Source of the DNA: Candidatus Solincola jinzensis
GTDB lineage: Bacteria > Actinomycetota > Geothermincolia > Geothermincolales > RBG-13-55-18
DNA length: 5,268 nt
Assembly: GCA_015711875.1 (NCBI GenBank)
Contig: JACVJG010000246.1
Coordinates: 1 to 5,268, forward strand
Direction of reading: 5' to 3'
Part shown: in pieces, positions 1 through 5,268 of the stretch
Numbering within the stretch: the first letter of the stretch is position 1
Layout: every line of letters starts with the position of its first letter
Notes under the pieces: model-generated
Database searches by the model: none
Told to the model about the DNA's origin: nothing
The model's input: only the letters and a program-made list of their open reading frames with translations
Translations under genes and position numbers: made by a program

Positions 1-758
1 TCCAGCAGTATGCGTTTGAATCCCAGGCCCCTGAACTTCTTCACCAGGCTTTCCCGCGTTTCCTCCCCGCGCAGCCGCGCGAAATCGCTTTGCTCGACTT
101 CTATGCGCGCCTCTCCCGGGCCGTCGACCCGCACCCGCAGCTGCCGCACACCCAGGCTTTCCAGCCATTCTTCCGCCACCTCCACCTTGGCCAGAAGGGC
201 GCGGTCGAGGGCCATGCCGTAGGGAAAGCGGGTAGCCAGGCAGGGTCGCGCCGGCGCGTCCCAGTTGGGAAGACCGAGCTCGCGCGCCGCGGCGCGCACC
301 TCGCGCTTGCTCAAGCCCGCTTCCTCCAGGGGGCTTTTGGCGCCGAGCTCCAGGCGGGCTTTCCTGCCCGGGCGGTGCAGGGAAGCGTCGTCGAGGTTGG
401 AGCCCTCGAGCAAGGCTGCATACCCCCGCTCACGCGCCATACCGCCGAGCAGCTCGAGGCGAAACCGCTTGCACAGGTAACAGCGCTCGCGGGGGTTGTC
501 CTCGAAACCAGGCAGGGACATCTCGTCCGCCTCCACCATCTCGAAGGGCAGGGCGAGCCTTTTGGCCACGGCTATGGCGCTGGTGAGGTCGCGGCGTGGC
601 AGGAGGGGTGAAGCCACCGTTACCGCCAGCATGCGGTTGCCCAGGACCTCGCGGGCGAGGAAGGCTACCAGGGTGGAATCGACGCCGCCCGAGTAAGAGA
701 CGATCGCGGACGGCAGTTCGGCGATAATGCCGCGCGCCACGTCGAGCTTGCTCTCCAA
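1..758 (-). CDS. larE: LarE, ATP-dependent sulfur transferase for nickel-pincer cofactor synthesis (3' end cut by window edge)
   Basis: LarE activates the carboxylates of the pyridinium precursor by adenylation and converts them to thiocarboxylates, giving the nickel-pincer nucleotide used by lactate racemase and relatives; it is cytoplasmic. Read on the minus strand, 252 codons are visible. Residues 21-29 (SYSGGVDST) are the PP-loop ATP-binding motif. Residues 92-97 (RCYLCK) and 165-181 (NWDAPARPCLATRFPYG) are family landmarks; C173 lies where the sacrificial cysteine of the Lactobacillus enzyme lies. The frame stays open to base 1 and ends in RGLGFKRILL, which normally comes shortly before the family C-terminus, so probably only some 10-25 residues are missing. 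The start is TTG at 758: GGAGG lies 5 bases upstream and the PP-loop then falls at the usual distance from the N-terminus. A second in-frame TTG at 770 is poorly spaced from any ribosome site. Neighbouring larB and larC are not in view. Family assignment is firm. Confidence 0.93.
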   Translation of the reverse strand, partial: MESKLDVARGIIAELPSAIVSYSGGVDSTLVAFLAREVLGNRMLAVTVASPLLPRRDLTSAIAVAKRLALPFEMVEADEMSLPGFEDNPRERCYLCKRFRLELLGGMARERGYAALLEGSNLDDASLHRPGRKARLELGAKSPLEEAGLSKREVRAAARELGLPNWDAPARPCLATRFPYGMALDRALLAKVEVAEEWLESLGVRQLRVRVDGPGEARIEVEQSDFARLRGEETRESLVKKFRGLGFKRILL

Positions 759-763
759 CGCCG

Positions 764-768
764 CCTCC
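764..768 (-). promoter_or_regulatory. Ribosome binding site deciding the larE TTG start
   Basis: Minus-strand GGAGG ends 5 bases before the TTG at 758-756. It favours this TTG over the in-frame TTG four codons upstream, whose nearest GGAG is about 13 bases away. No in-frame ATG gives a sensible LarE N-terminus. Confidence 0.7.
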
Positions 769-793
769 AACCTCGCTTTTCCGCTCCATGAAA

Positions 794-799
794 AGTATA
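794..799 (-). promoter_or_regulatory. Probable -10 box of the larE promoter
   Basis: The minus strand reads TATACT here, one mismatch from TATAAT. It lies 35 bases upstream of the chosen larE start and would give a leader of roughly 30 bases. No good -35 box is seen at 16-18 bases (about 817-823 reads TGTCCC or GTGTCC), so the call rests on the -10 box and its position. Confidence 0.45.
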
Positions 800-892
800 A
801 AGCCTCGGGAGCGAGTGGGACACCGGCATGAAGAACGCTTTTTAACACCGCGGGAGACTTGTCCGTTGTTATATGGATGCCCCGTCCCCTCG

Positions 893-906
893 CTTGCCTT
901 GGCAAG
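893..906. repeat. Short inverted repeat CTTGCC-TT-GGCAAG
   Basis: Two perfect 6-base arms are separated by TT. The size fits a small operator or a weak hairpin. It lies about 95 bases upstream of the larE -10 box and no function can be assigned. Confidence 0.35.
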
Positions 907-946
907 GTTCAAAGACCGCAAAATGCCATGGCCACGGGAGAGCCAC

Positions 947-985
947 CAGGGTCTGCCCTGCATGATAGCCGGCCTCTTCACCGGC
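947..985. repeat. Two adjacent small hairpins
   Basis: CAGGG-TCTG-CCCTG (947-960) has a 4-base loop. GCCGG-N8-CCGGC (968-985) follows after 7 bases. Both stems are GC-only or nearly so. No U-tract follows on either strand, so they are not classical terminators. Two stems this close could belong to a small RNA, but covariation cannot be judged from one sequence. Confidence 0.35.
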
Positions 986-1230
986 ACTGTCGTGGAGTCG
1001 CCATGAGAAGAGCCGCCCCGCTTTATCCTTATATCCTTGCGCTATCGATAACCATCTCGCCTTCGTCGTAGCGGCGCCGCTCCGGAAAGGACCGCCTGGT
1101 TCTGTGCGGACGTGGCCTGCATCCTTTTCGCCGCTATCAACGCGGAACCGCCATGAGGGTAGTGGTTTGGCTCTGCCCGGAACGCCTTCCCCGACTCGGG
1201 TTCACATCCAGCGCCGGGGCGAAGGTGCCC

Positions 1231-1251
1231 GGTCAGCGCCGCTGGCAAAAC
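1231..1251. repeat. Inverted copy of the GTTTTGGCAGCGCC motif
   Basis: Read on the minus strand this is GTTTTGCCAGCGGCGCTGAC followed by C. It matches the plus-strand motif at 1383-1403 at 14 of 21 positions, including 11 of the first 12. The two face each other across the 22-base direct repeats, as the left and right ends of a small element would. Confidence 0.4.
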
Positions 1252-1260
1252 GCGGCCCTT

Positions 1261-1282
1261 GAACATCCGGGTCACCACGCGA
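1261..1282. repeat. 22-base direct repeat, copy 1
   Basis: The sequence starts GAACATCCGGGTCACC and ends ACGCGA, identical over all 22 bases to 1359-1380. The copies are 98 bases apart start to start. Since 98 is not a multiple of three, they would be read in different frames, which argues against a repeated protein segment. Confidence 0.85.
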
Positions 1283-1294
1283 CACGGCACCGTG
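1283..1294. repeat. Palindrome CACGG-CA-CCGTG abutting direct repeat 1
   Basis: Perfect 5-base arms flank CA. The palindrome begins at the base right after direct repeat 1 and occupies the stretch that is missing after direct repeat 2, where the next motif begins two bases later. It therefore looks like an insertion in copy 1 or a deletion from copy 2. Confidence 0.5.
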
Positions 1295-1296
1295 AC

Positions 1297-1328
1297 GTTT
1301 CGGCAGGCGCTATCGGGTTGAGAAAAGA
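1297..1328. repeat. Diverged direct motif, copy 1 (GTTTCGGCAGGCGC...)
   Basis: Aligning 1297-1328 with 1383-1413 and allowing one single-base gap leaves about two thirds of positions identical, including GTTT, GGCAG, CGC and GGTTGA. Together with the upstream 22-base match this extends the duplicated unit to about 60-70 bases, interrupted by the 1283-1294 palindrome. Confidence 0.5.
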
Positions 1329-1358
1329 CCGATATACATCCCCATCATCCTGGCGATC

Positions 1359-1380
1359 GAACATCCGGGTCACCACGCGA
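1359..1380. repeat. 22-base direct repeat, copy 2
   Basis: Exact copy of 1261-1282. The flanking bases differ (T before copy 1, C before copy 2), so the perfect match is exactly 22 bases. The intervening 76 bases are far longer than a CRISPR spacer. Confidence 0.85.
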
Positions 1381-1382
1381 TG

Positions 1383-1413
1383 GTTTTGGCAGCGCCTTTC
1401 AGGTTGAAATGAA
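1383..1413. repeat. Diverged direct motif, copy 2 (GTTTTGGCAGCGCC...)
   Basis: Second copy of the motif that follows direct repeat 1, with one single-base gap. Its first 12 bases also match the inverted copy at 1231-1251 at 11 positions. Its 3' half supplies the left arm of the inverted repeat at 1400-1429. Confidence 0.5.
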
Positions 1414-1429
1414 CAGAGAGAACAACCTG
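1400..1429. repeat. Inverted repeat CAGGTTG-N16-CAACCTG
   Basis: Perfect 7-base arms lie at 1400-1406 and 1423-1429, separated by 16 bases. CTTGACA follows at 1434-1440. The form suits a dimeric regulator site or the subterminal part of a mobile-element end. It lies about 120 bases upstream of the DUF4446 start, so it could act on that operon, but no aligned promoter is visible. Confidence 0.45.
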
Positions 1430-1533
1430 TAATCTTGACAAACCAGGCATATCCAGCAAGGGGAATGGAGCGATTTGCCAAAGCGCCCCGCCGTCCCGGC
1501 GCGGGTCTGGAGTGTGGTATCCTCTTCTGTGAA

Positions 1534-1540
1534 AGGAGGT
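1534..1540 (+). promoter_or_regulatory. Ribosome binding site for the DUF4446 TTG start
   Basis: AGGAGGT is a near-perfect anti-16S match and ends 10 bases before TTG at 1551. The spacing is slightly long, but no other start codon in this frame lies near it, so it decides the TTG. Confidence 0.75.
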
Positions 1541-1550
1541 AGGCCGAGAA

Positions 1551-2147
1551 TTGGACGCCATAAAGAACAACGCTGGCATATTCATAACCCTGCTCTTTCT
1601 TTTGGACCTGGTGTTGCTGGCGGCGGTTTTTATGCTCTTCCGCCAGCTCTCACTGCTTCGCCGCAACATCAACATCCTCAAGCGCGGGGTCGATGGGTCC
1701 AGCCTGGTGGAGAAAGTGGCATCCCAGGCCCTGCAGATCGAGGAGATCTTTCACATCCTCGACGAGCATGCGGCGCAGAAGGAATACCTCACCGACGTGC
1801 TGGCGGGCGCGCTGCAGCGCGTGGCGGTGGTGCGCTTCGACGCCTTCGAGGACATGGGAGGCAAGCTCAGCTATTCCGTGGCCATGCTCGACGAGAACAG
1901 GGACGGGGTCATCTTTACTTCCATCTATGGCCGCAACGAGAACCGCACTTACGCCAAGGCGGTACGCGCTGGAAGAGCCTCCCACGTGCTGTCACAGGAA
2001 GAGGAGGAGGCGTTGCGCCGCGCCATGGGCATTAAACCCCCTCTCATCCGCGCGCGCAGAAGCGGGACACAGGCACCCTTCGACATCCAGGCGGCGGAAG
2101 AGGGGGGCCTGTCCACCAGGGAGGAGGATGGCTCTTGGGTGATGTGA
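1551..2147 (+). CDS. DUF4446 family protein with one N-terminal membrane segment
   Basis: The product has 198 residues and unknown biochemical function. Residues 9-30 form one hydrophobic helix with an aspartate at 19, followed by a basic, R/K-rich segment (31-45) that should place the rest in the cytoplasm. Residues about 50-85 look helical and may coil. Residues 90-138 carry the recognisable DUF4446 core: RVAVVRFDAFEDMGG, then alternating strands with LDENRDGV and SIYGRNENRTYAKAV. The glutamate run at 150-153 and a polar tail to 198 look less ordered. No catalytic motif is evident. The start is TTG at 1551, supported by AGGAGGT. The 3' end overlaps pheA by 13 bases, so the two are likely translated together. 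From memory, DUF4446 genes in Gram-positive bacteria often lie near parAB and other origin-proximal genes; this is context, not evidence of role. The family call is by recognition of the core. Confidence 0.85.
   Translation: MDAIKNNAGIFITLLFLLDLVLLAAVFMLFRQLSLLRRNINILKRGVDGSSLVEKVASQALQIEEIFHILDEHAAQKEYLTDVLAGALQRVAVVRFDAFEDMGGKLSYSVAMLDENRDGVIFTSIYGRNENRTYAKAVRAGRASHVLSQEEEEALRRAMGIKPPLIRARRSGTQAPFDIQAAEEGGLSTREEDGSWVM
2122..2127 (+). promoter_or_regulatory. Ribosome binding site for pheA, inside the DUF4446 gene
   Basis: AGGAGG ends 7 bases before TTG at 2135, ideal spacing. The next in-frame start, GTG at 2144, would be 16 bases away. The site therefore selects TTG and sets the 13-base overlap with the upstream gene. 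Confidence 0.75.
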
Positions 2148-3007
2148 CCCACGCCATATCCTGCCGCAGCGTGGCTTACCTCGGCCCTCCTGGCACCTTC
2201 ACCGAGGAGGCCCTGCGAGCATGGCGCGGCCTCTCCTGCGAAACGGCGCTGCCCTTCCCTACCGTGGAGGAAGCCATTCTGGCGGTGCAGGACGGCCTGG
2301 CAGACGGCGCGGTGGTGCCTATCGAAAACTCCATCGAGGGCTCGGTCAACGCCACCCTGGACTGCCTGGCCTTCGAGGCGGAAGTGCTCATACGGGGCGA
2401 GAAGGTATGTCGGGTGCGCCACCACCTGCTTGCGCGTCCGGGGGTGCGCATGGAAGAAATAACCAGGGTGGTCTCGCACCCCCAGGCGGCGGCGCAGTGT
2501 CGGCGCCACCTCGTGGAGACGCTCCCCGGAGTGGAGGTGGTGGCTGCCAACAGCACCTCGGAGGCGGCGAGCAGGGTGGCGGAGTCGCCGGAGCCCGCGG
2601 CGGCGCTGGGAAGCCTGCTGGCGGCGGAACTCTACGGACTGGAGGTGCTGCGCGAAGGCATGGAGGACCACCCCGACAACCGCACCCGTTTTGTGCTCCT
2701 GGGCAAGGAGAAGATGCCCCCCACGGGGCGGGACAAGACCTCCATGGTCTGCTTCATCCACCAGGACCGCCCCGGCATGCTGCTGCAGATACTGCAGGAG
2801 TTCGCCTTCCGCTATATCAATCTCTCCAAGATCGAATCCCGCCCCACCAAGAAGGTGCTGGGCGACTACTGCTTCTTCATCGATTGCGAGGGGCACGAGG
2901 AGGACGAGGTGCTGGCCTCGGCCCTGAAGTGCCTGCGCTGCAAACTGCCCCGCGTAAAGCTCCTGGGATCATATCCGGCTTACGTCGGGGAGGGCGACGG
3001 TGCTTGA
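2135..3007 (+). CDS. pheA: Prephenate dehydratase, monofunctional, with C-terminal ACT domain
   Basis: The enzyme converts prephenate to phenylpyruvate, water and CO2, the committed step to phenylalanine in the cytosol. At 290 residues it is typical of the monofunctional type and has no chorismate mutase domain. The catalytic part (about 13-190) shows GPPGTFTEEA (17-26), PIENSIEGSV (62-71), SHPQAAAQC (114-122) and NRTRF (182-186), whose threonine T184 matches the catalytic TRF threonine. The ACT domain (about 202-282) has DRPGMLLQIL (211-220), then INLSKIESRPTK (228-239) and GDYCFFID (243-250). ESRP is the known phenylalanine-sensing motif, so feedback inhibition is expected. The usual GALV motif appears as GMLL. 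TTG at 2135 is chosen from AGGAGG 7 bases upstream. The gene overlaps the DUF4446 gene and precedes serS by 292 bases. Confidence 0.96.
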   Translation: MGDVTHAISCRSVAYLGPPGTFTEEALRAWRGLSCETALPFPTVEEAILAVQDGLADGAVVPIENSIEGSVNATLDCLAFEAEVLIRGEKVCRVRHHLLARPGVRMEEITRVVSHPQAAAQCRRHLVETLPGVEVVAANSTSEAASRVAESPEPAAALGSLLAAELYGLEVLREGMEDHPDNRTRFVLLGKEKMPPTGRDKTSMVCFIHQDRPGMLLQILQEFAFRYINLSKIESRPTKKVLGDYCFFIDCEGHEEDEVLASALKCLRCKLPRVKLLGSYPAYVGEGDGA

Positions 3008-3012
3008 CCAAG

Positions 3013-3024
3013 CTCCGTACGGAG
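3013..3024. repeat. Perfect 12-base palindrome just after pheA
   Basis: CTCCGTACGGAG begins five bases after the pheA stop codon. As RNA it has too little loop for a stable hairpin and no U-tract follows, so it is not a normal terminator. A DNA-binding site is possible. Confidence 0.35.
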
Positions 3025-3052
3025 ATGCTCGGGCGGGCGCTCAAGGCAGGTC

Positions 3053-4577
<1,525 letters not shown>

Positions 4578-4580
4578 GCC

Positions 4581-4596
4581 CCGCTATGGAAAGCGG
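4581..4596 (+). other. Weak hairpin just after serS
   Basis: CCGCT and AGCGG pair across a 6-base loop, starting three bases after the serS stop. No U-tract follows, so this is not a convincing rho-independent terminator. If serS transcription ends here it probably does so by another means. Confidence 0.25.
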
Positions 4597-4657
4597 CATG
4601 AATATGCGATGGCGTCAGTGTTGAGCATCCAACCAGAGAGGCGAGCGCCAATCGTCA

Positions 4658-4739
4658 TCCCACGTTAGAGTTACAGCCCAGTATATGGATTGCCGCCAGC
4701 TGAGAACGAGCATATCGTGGGAGAGAAAAAGCAACCACG
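4658..4739 (+). other. Competing inverted-repeat arms
   Basis: TCCCACG (4658-4664) can pair with CGTGGGA (4716-4722). CGTGG (4716-4720) can instead pair with CCACG (4735-4739). The middle arm is shared, so the two helices exclude each other, as in an RNA switch or attenuator. The arms are short and this could be chance. Confidence 0.3.
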
Positions 4740-4745
4740 TGCCAG

Positions 4746-4757
4746 GGGCGCAAGCCC
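4746..4757 (+). other. GNRA-tetraloop hairpin GGGC-GCAA-GCCC
   Basis: A perfect 4-base GC stem is closed by GCAA, a stable GNRA loop common in structured RNAs. The complementary strand would carry TTGC, so any RNA role would be on the plus strand. It lies 7 bases after the arm ending at 4739. Confidence 0.4.
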
Positions 4758-4838
4758 GGAACAACGAGCCTTCCCGGTCACCGCAATAGTCGCCTTAGGC
4801 CAACTCGTAGCTTGCCGTATTGAGATGATTTCTTCAGT

Positions 4839-4850
4839 CGGGCAAGCCCG
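4839..4850. repeat. Inverted repeat CGGGC-AA-GCCCG
   Basis: Perfect 5-base arms are separated by two bases. It repeats the GGGC...GCCC theme of 4746-4757 about 90 bases downstream. No function can be assigned. Confidence 0.35.
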
Positions 4851-4900
4851 TGATCCCCTTCCTGGGACCAAGCGCTGCAATATCCGGGTAAACGCACGCC

Positions 4901-4920
4901 GTCCCCTGTTGTCCCCTGTT
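4901..4920. repeat. Exact 10-base tandem repeat (GTCCCCTGTT x2)
   Basis: Two identical 10-base units are followed by CTTAAAACG. Runs of GTCCCC and TGTCCC type are, from memory, often seen in palindromic repeats that accompany Y1 (REP-associated) transposase genes. No such gene is present here, so a relic is only one possibility. Confidence 0.75.
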
Positions 4921-4935
4921 CTTAAAACGGCCCCA

Positions 4936-4958
4936 CGGACAATGAGCACATTGTTCCG
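4936..4958. other. Bulged hairpin after the tandem repeat
   Basis: CGGA pairs with TCCG and CAATG with CATTG. The stem has nine pairs, a single bulged T at 4954 and a 4-base loop AGCA. It is the longest stem I found in this spacer. No T-run follows on either strand, so it does not look like a terminator. Confidence 0.45.
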
Positions 4959-4959
4959 G

Positions 4960-4980
4960 AGGCGAAAAGAAAGCTCGCCT
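4960..4980. other. Small hairpin AGGCGA-N9-TCGCCT
   Basis: Perfect 6-base arms flank a purine-rich 9-base loop. It directly follows the bulged hairpin, so the two could form one structured unit of about 45 bases. Confidence 0.35.
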
Positions 4981-5062
4981 GCAACGCACGCTTCAGCTGT
5001 TTCCCCATGCCCTTCGGCGAGGAGTGTGGTCGGGTTATAGACGGCCTGGGGCGTTTATCCGC

Positions 5063-5095
5063 TTGACATCGTCCTTGACGGGTGCAAGGTATAGA
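5063..5095 (+). promoter_or_regulatory. Possible promoter for the gene at 5144
   Basis: A perfect TTGACA lies at 5063-5068 and TATAGA at 5090-5095, about 50 bases before the next start codon. The 21-base spacing is longer than the normal 16-18. At 18 bases the candidate -10 is AGGTAT, which is weaker. A second TTGACG at 5075-5080 is too close to TATAGA. The position is right but the pairing of boxes is uncertain. Confidence 0.4.
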
Positions 5096-5143
5096 TAAGA
5101 GAGGATCGTTCCGTCGCGCTTTGTGGCGCGGCCGTGGTCTGCG

Positions 5144-5268
5144 ATGCGAAACGAAGAACTGTTGGTCATAATCCGCCGCATCATGCGTGATTTCTCCCCC
5201 CTGCTCCCGGGGATGCGCCTGGAGGTGGTCTCCGGCGAGGCCTTCCGTGCCCGCCTGTTGAGCAGGCC
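5144..5268 (+). CDS. Unrecognised protein, N-terminal 41 residues only
   Basis: I do not recognise this gene. From ATG at 5144 the frame stays open to the window end (41 codons plus two bases). The start reads MRNEELLVIIRRIMRDFSPL, followed by LPGMRLEVVSGEAFRARLL. The segment looks soluble, with a short amphipathic helix and then a likely strand; there is no signal peptide or membrane helix. Codons become strongly G/C-ending after the first dozen, like the neighbouring genes, which supports real coding. No clear ribosome site precedes the ATG. An in-frame GTG 24 bases upstream is no better. The promoter-like boxes at 5063-5095 fit a gene starting here. Confidence 0.55.
   Translation, partial: MRNEELLVIIRRIMRDFSPLLPGMRLEVVSGEAFRARLLSR

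Larger units (their letters stand above)
759..1550. other. Non-coding spacer between divergent larE and the DUF4446 gene
   Basis: No ORF in these 792 bases resembles a known protein or has neighbour-like codon use. From larE outward it holds the larE -10 box, then three short inverted repeats near 893-906 (CTTGCC-TT-GGCAAG), 947-960 (CAGGG-TCTG-CCCTG) and 968-985 (GCCGG-N8-CCGGC). A plain stretch follows at about 1000-1230, then a repeat cluster at 1231-1440, and last the ribosome site of the DUF4446 gene at 1534-1540. I see no tRNA, known riboswitch or clear rho-independent terminator. The spacer is long for two divergent promoters, which leaves room for a small RNA or a decayed insertion. 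Confidence 0.7.
4578..5143. other. 566-base spacer after serS, without a supported gene
   Basis: The stretch is visibly less GC-rich than the genes. ORFs within it use many A-ending codons (CAA, CGA, CCA, TTA, GTA), lack ribosome sites and resemble nothing I know. It does hold local structure: inverted arms at 4658-4664 and 4716-4722, a GNRA-capped hairpin at 4746-4757, a palindrome at 4839-4850, a 10-base tandem repeat at 4901-4920, a bulged hairpin at 4936-4958, a small hairpin at 4960-4980 and promoter-like boxes near 5063-5095. I see no tRNA and no riboswitch I can name. Confidence 0.6.

Noticed and set aside
430..987. Minus-strand ORF of 185 codons overlapping the larE start
   Set aside because: It runs in another frame of larE and its upstream spacer. 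The translation is Arg/Gly/Pro-rich with no family resemblance, whereas the larE frame carries clear motifs.
1261..1380. CRISPR array
   Set aside because: There are only two copies of the 22-base repeat, with 76 bases between them, and the flanks are partly duplicated too. This is not repeat-spacer structure.
1435..1440. TTGACA as -35 box for the DUF4446 operon
   Set aside because: No -10-like hexamer lies 16-19 bases downstream. TATCCT at 1518-1523 is far too distant and has no -35 partner of its own.
1949..2896. Minus-strand ORF of 315 codons opposite pheA
   Set aside because: It is a His/Arg/Gly-rich shadow of pheA with no recognisable domain.
4882..4889. Third copy of the 22-base repeat (ATCCGGGT)
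   Set aside because: Only 8 bases match exactly and the flanks diverge. This could be chance in sequence of this composition.
4690..5040. Plus-strand ORF of 116 codons in the spacer after serS
   Set aside because: It starts at TTG without a ribosome site, is rich in codons rare in the neighbouring genes, contains the tandem repeat and hairpins, and resembles nothing known.
4578..5143. tRNA gene in the spacer after serS
   Set aside because: No segment combined a TTCGA-type T-loop, an anticodon stem and an acceptor stem on either strand.

Overview
The window is a GC-rich bacterial chromosome segment with three complete and two edge-truncated protein genes. The coding parts are clearly richer in G+C than the spacers. 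The gene set (LarE, a DUF4446 protein, a monofunctional prephenate dehydratase and a bacterial seryl-tRNA synthetase), the strong GGAGG ribosome sites and three TTG start codons suggest a high-GC Gram-positive relative, perhaps a deep-branching actinobacterium. No marker here fixes the taxon, so this is inference.

Layout. Positions 1-758 (minus strand) hold almost all of larE, the sulfur transferase that makes the nickel-pincer nucleotide cofactor; its C-terminus runs off the left edge. Positions 759-1550 are a 792-base spacer between divergent genes. It holds the larE promoter side and, at about 1231-1440, a cluster of repeats: an exact 22-base direct repeat, diverged copies of a second motif in both orientations, and several short palindromes. 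The cluster looks like the remains of a mobile-element end or a multi-site regulatory array. Positions 1551-4577 (plus strand) hold DUF4446 gene - pheA - serS. The first two overlap by 13 bases and are probably translationally coupled. serS follows after a 292-base gap that may contain a small overlapping ORF. Positions 4578-5143 are a second non-coding spacer with several hairpins and a 10-base tandem repeat. At 5144 an unrecognised gene begins and leaves the window on the right.

Function. PheA makes phenylpyruvate for phenylalanine and SerS charges tRNA-Ser, so the plus-strand genes mix amino-acid metabolism and translation with a predicted membrane-anchored protein of unknown role. LarE serves a separate nickel-cofactor pathway and is transcribed away from them. 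The coding genes are ordinary. The parts most worth a second look are the repeat cluster at 1231-1440, the three-cysteine form of LarE and the structured spacer after serS.
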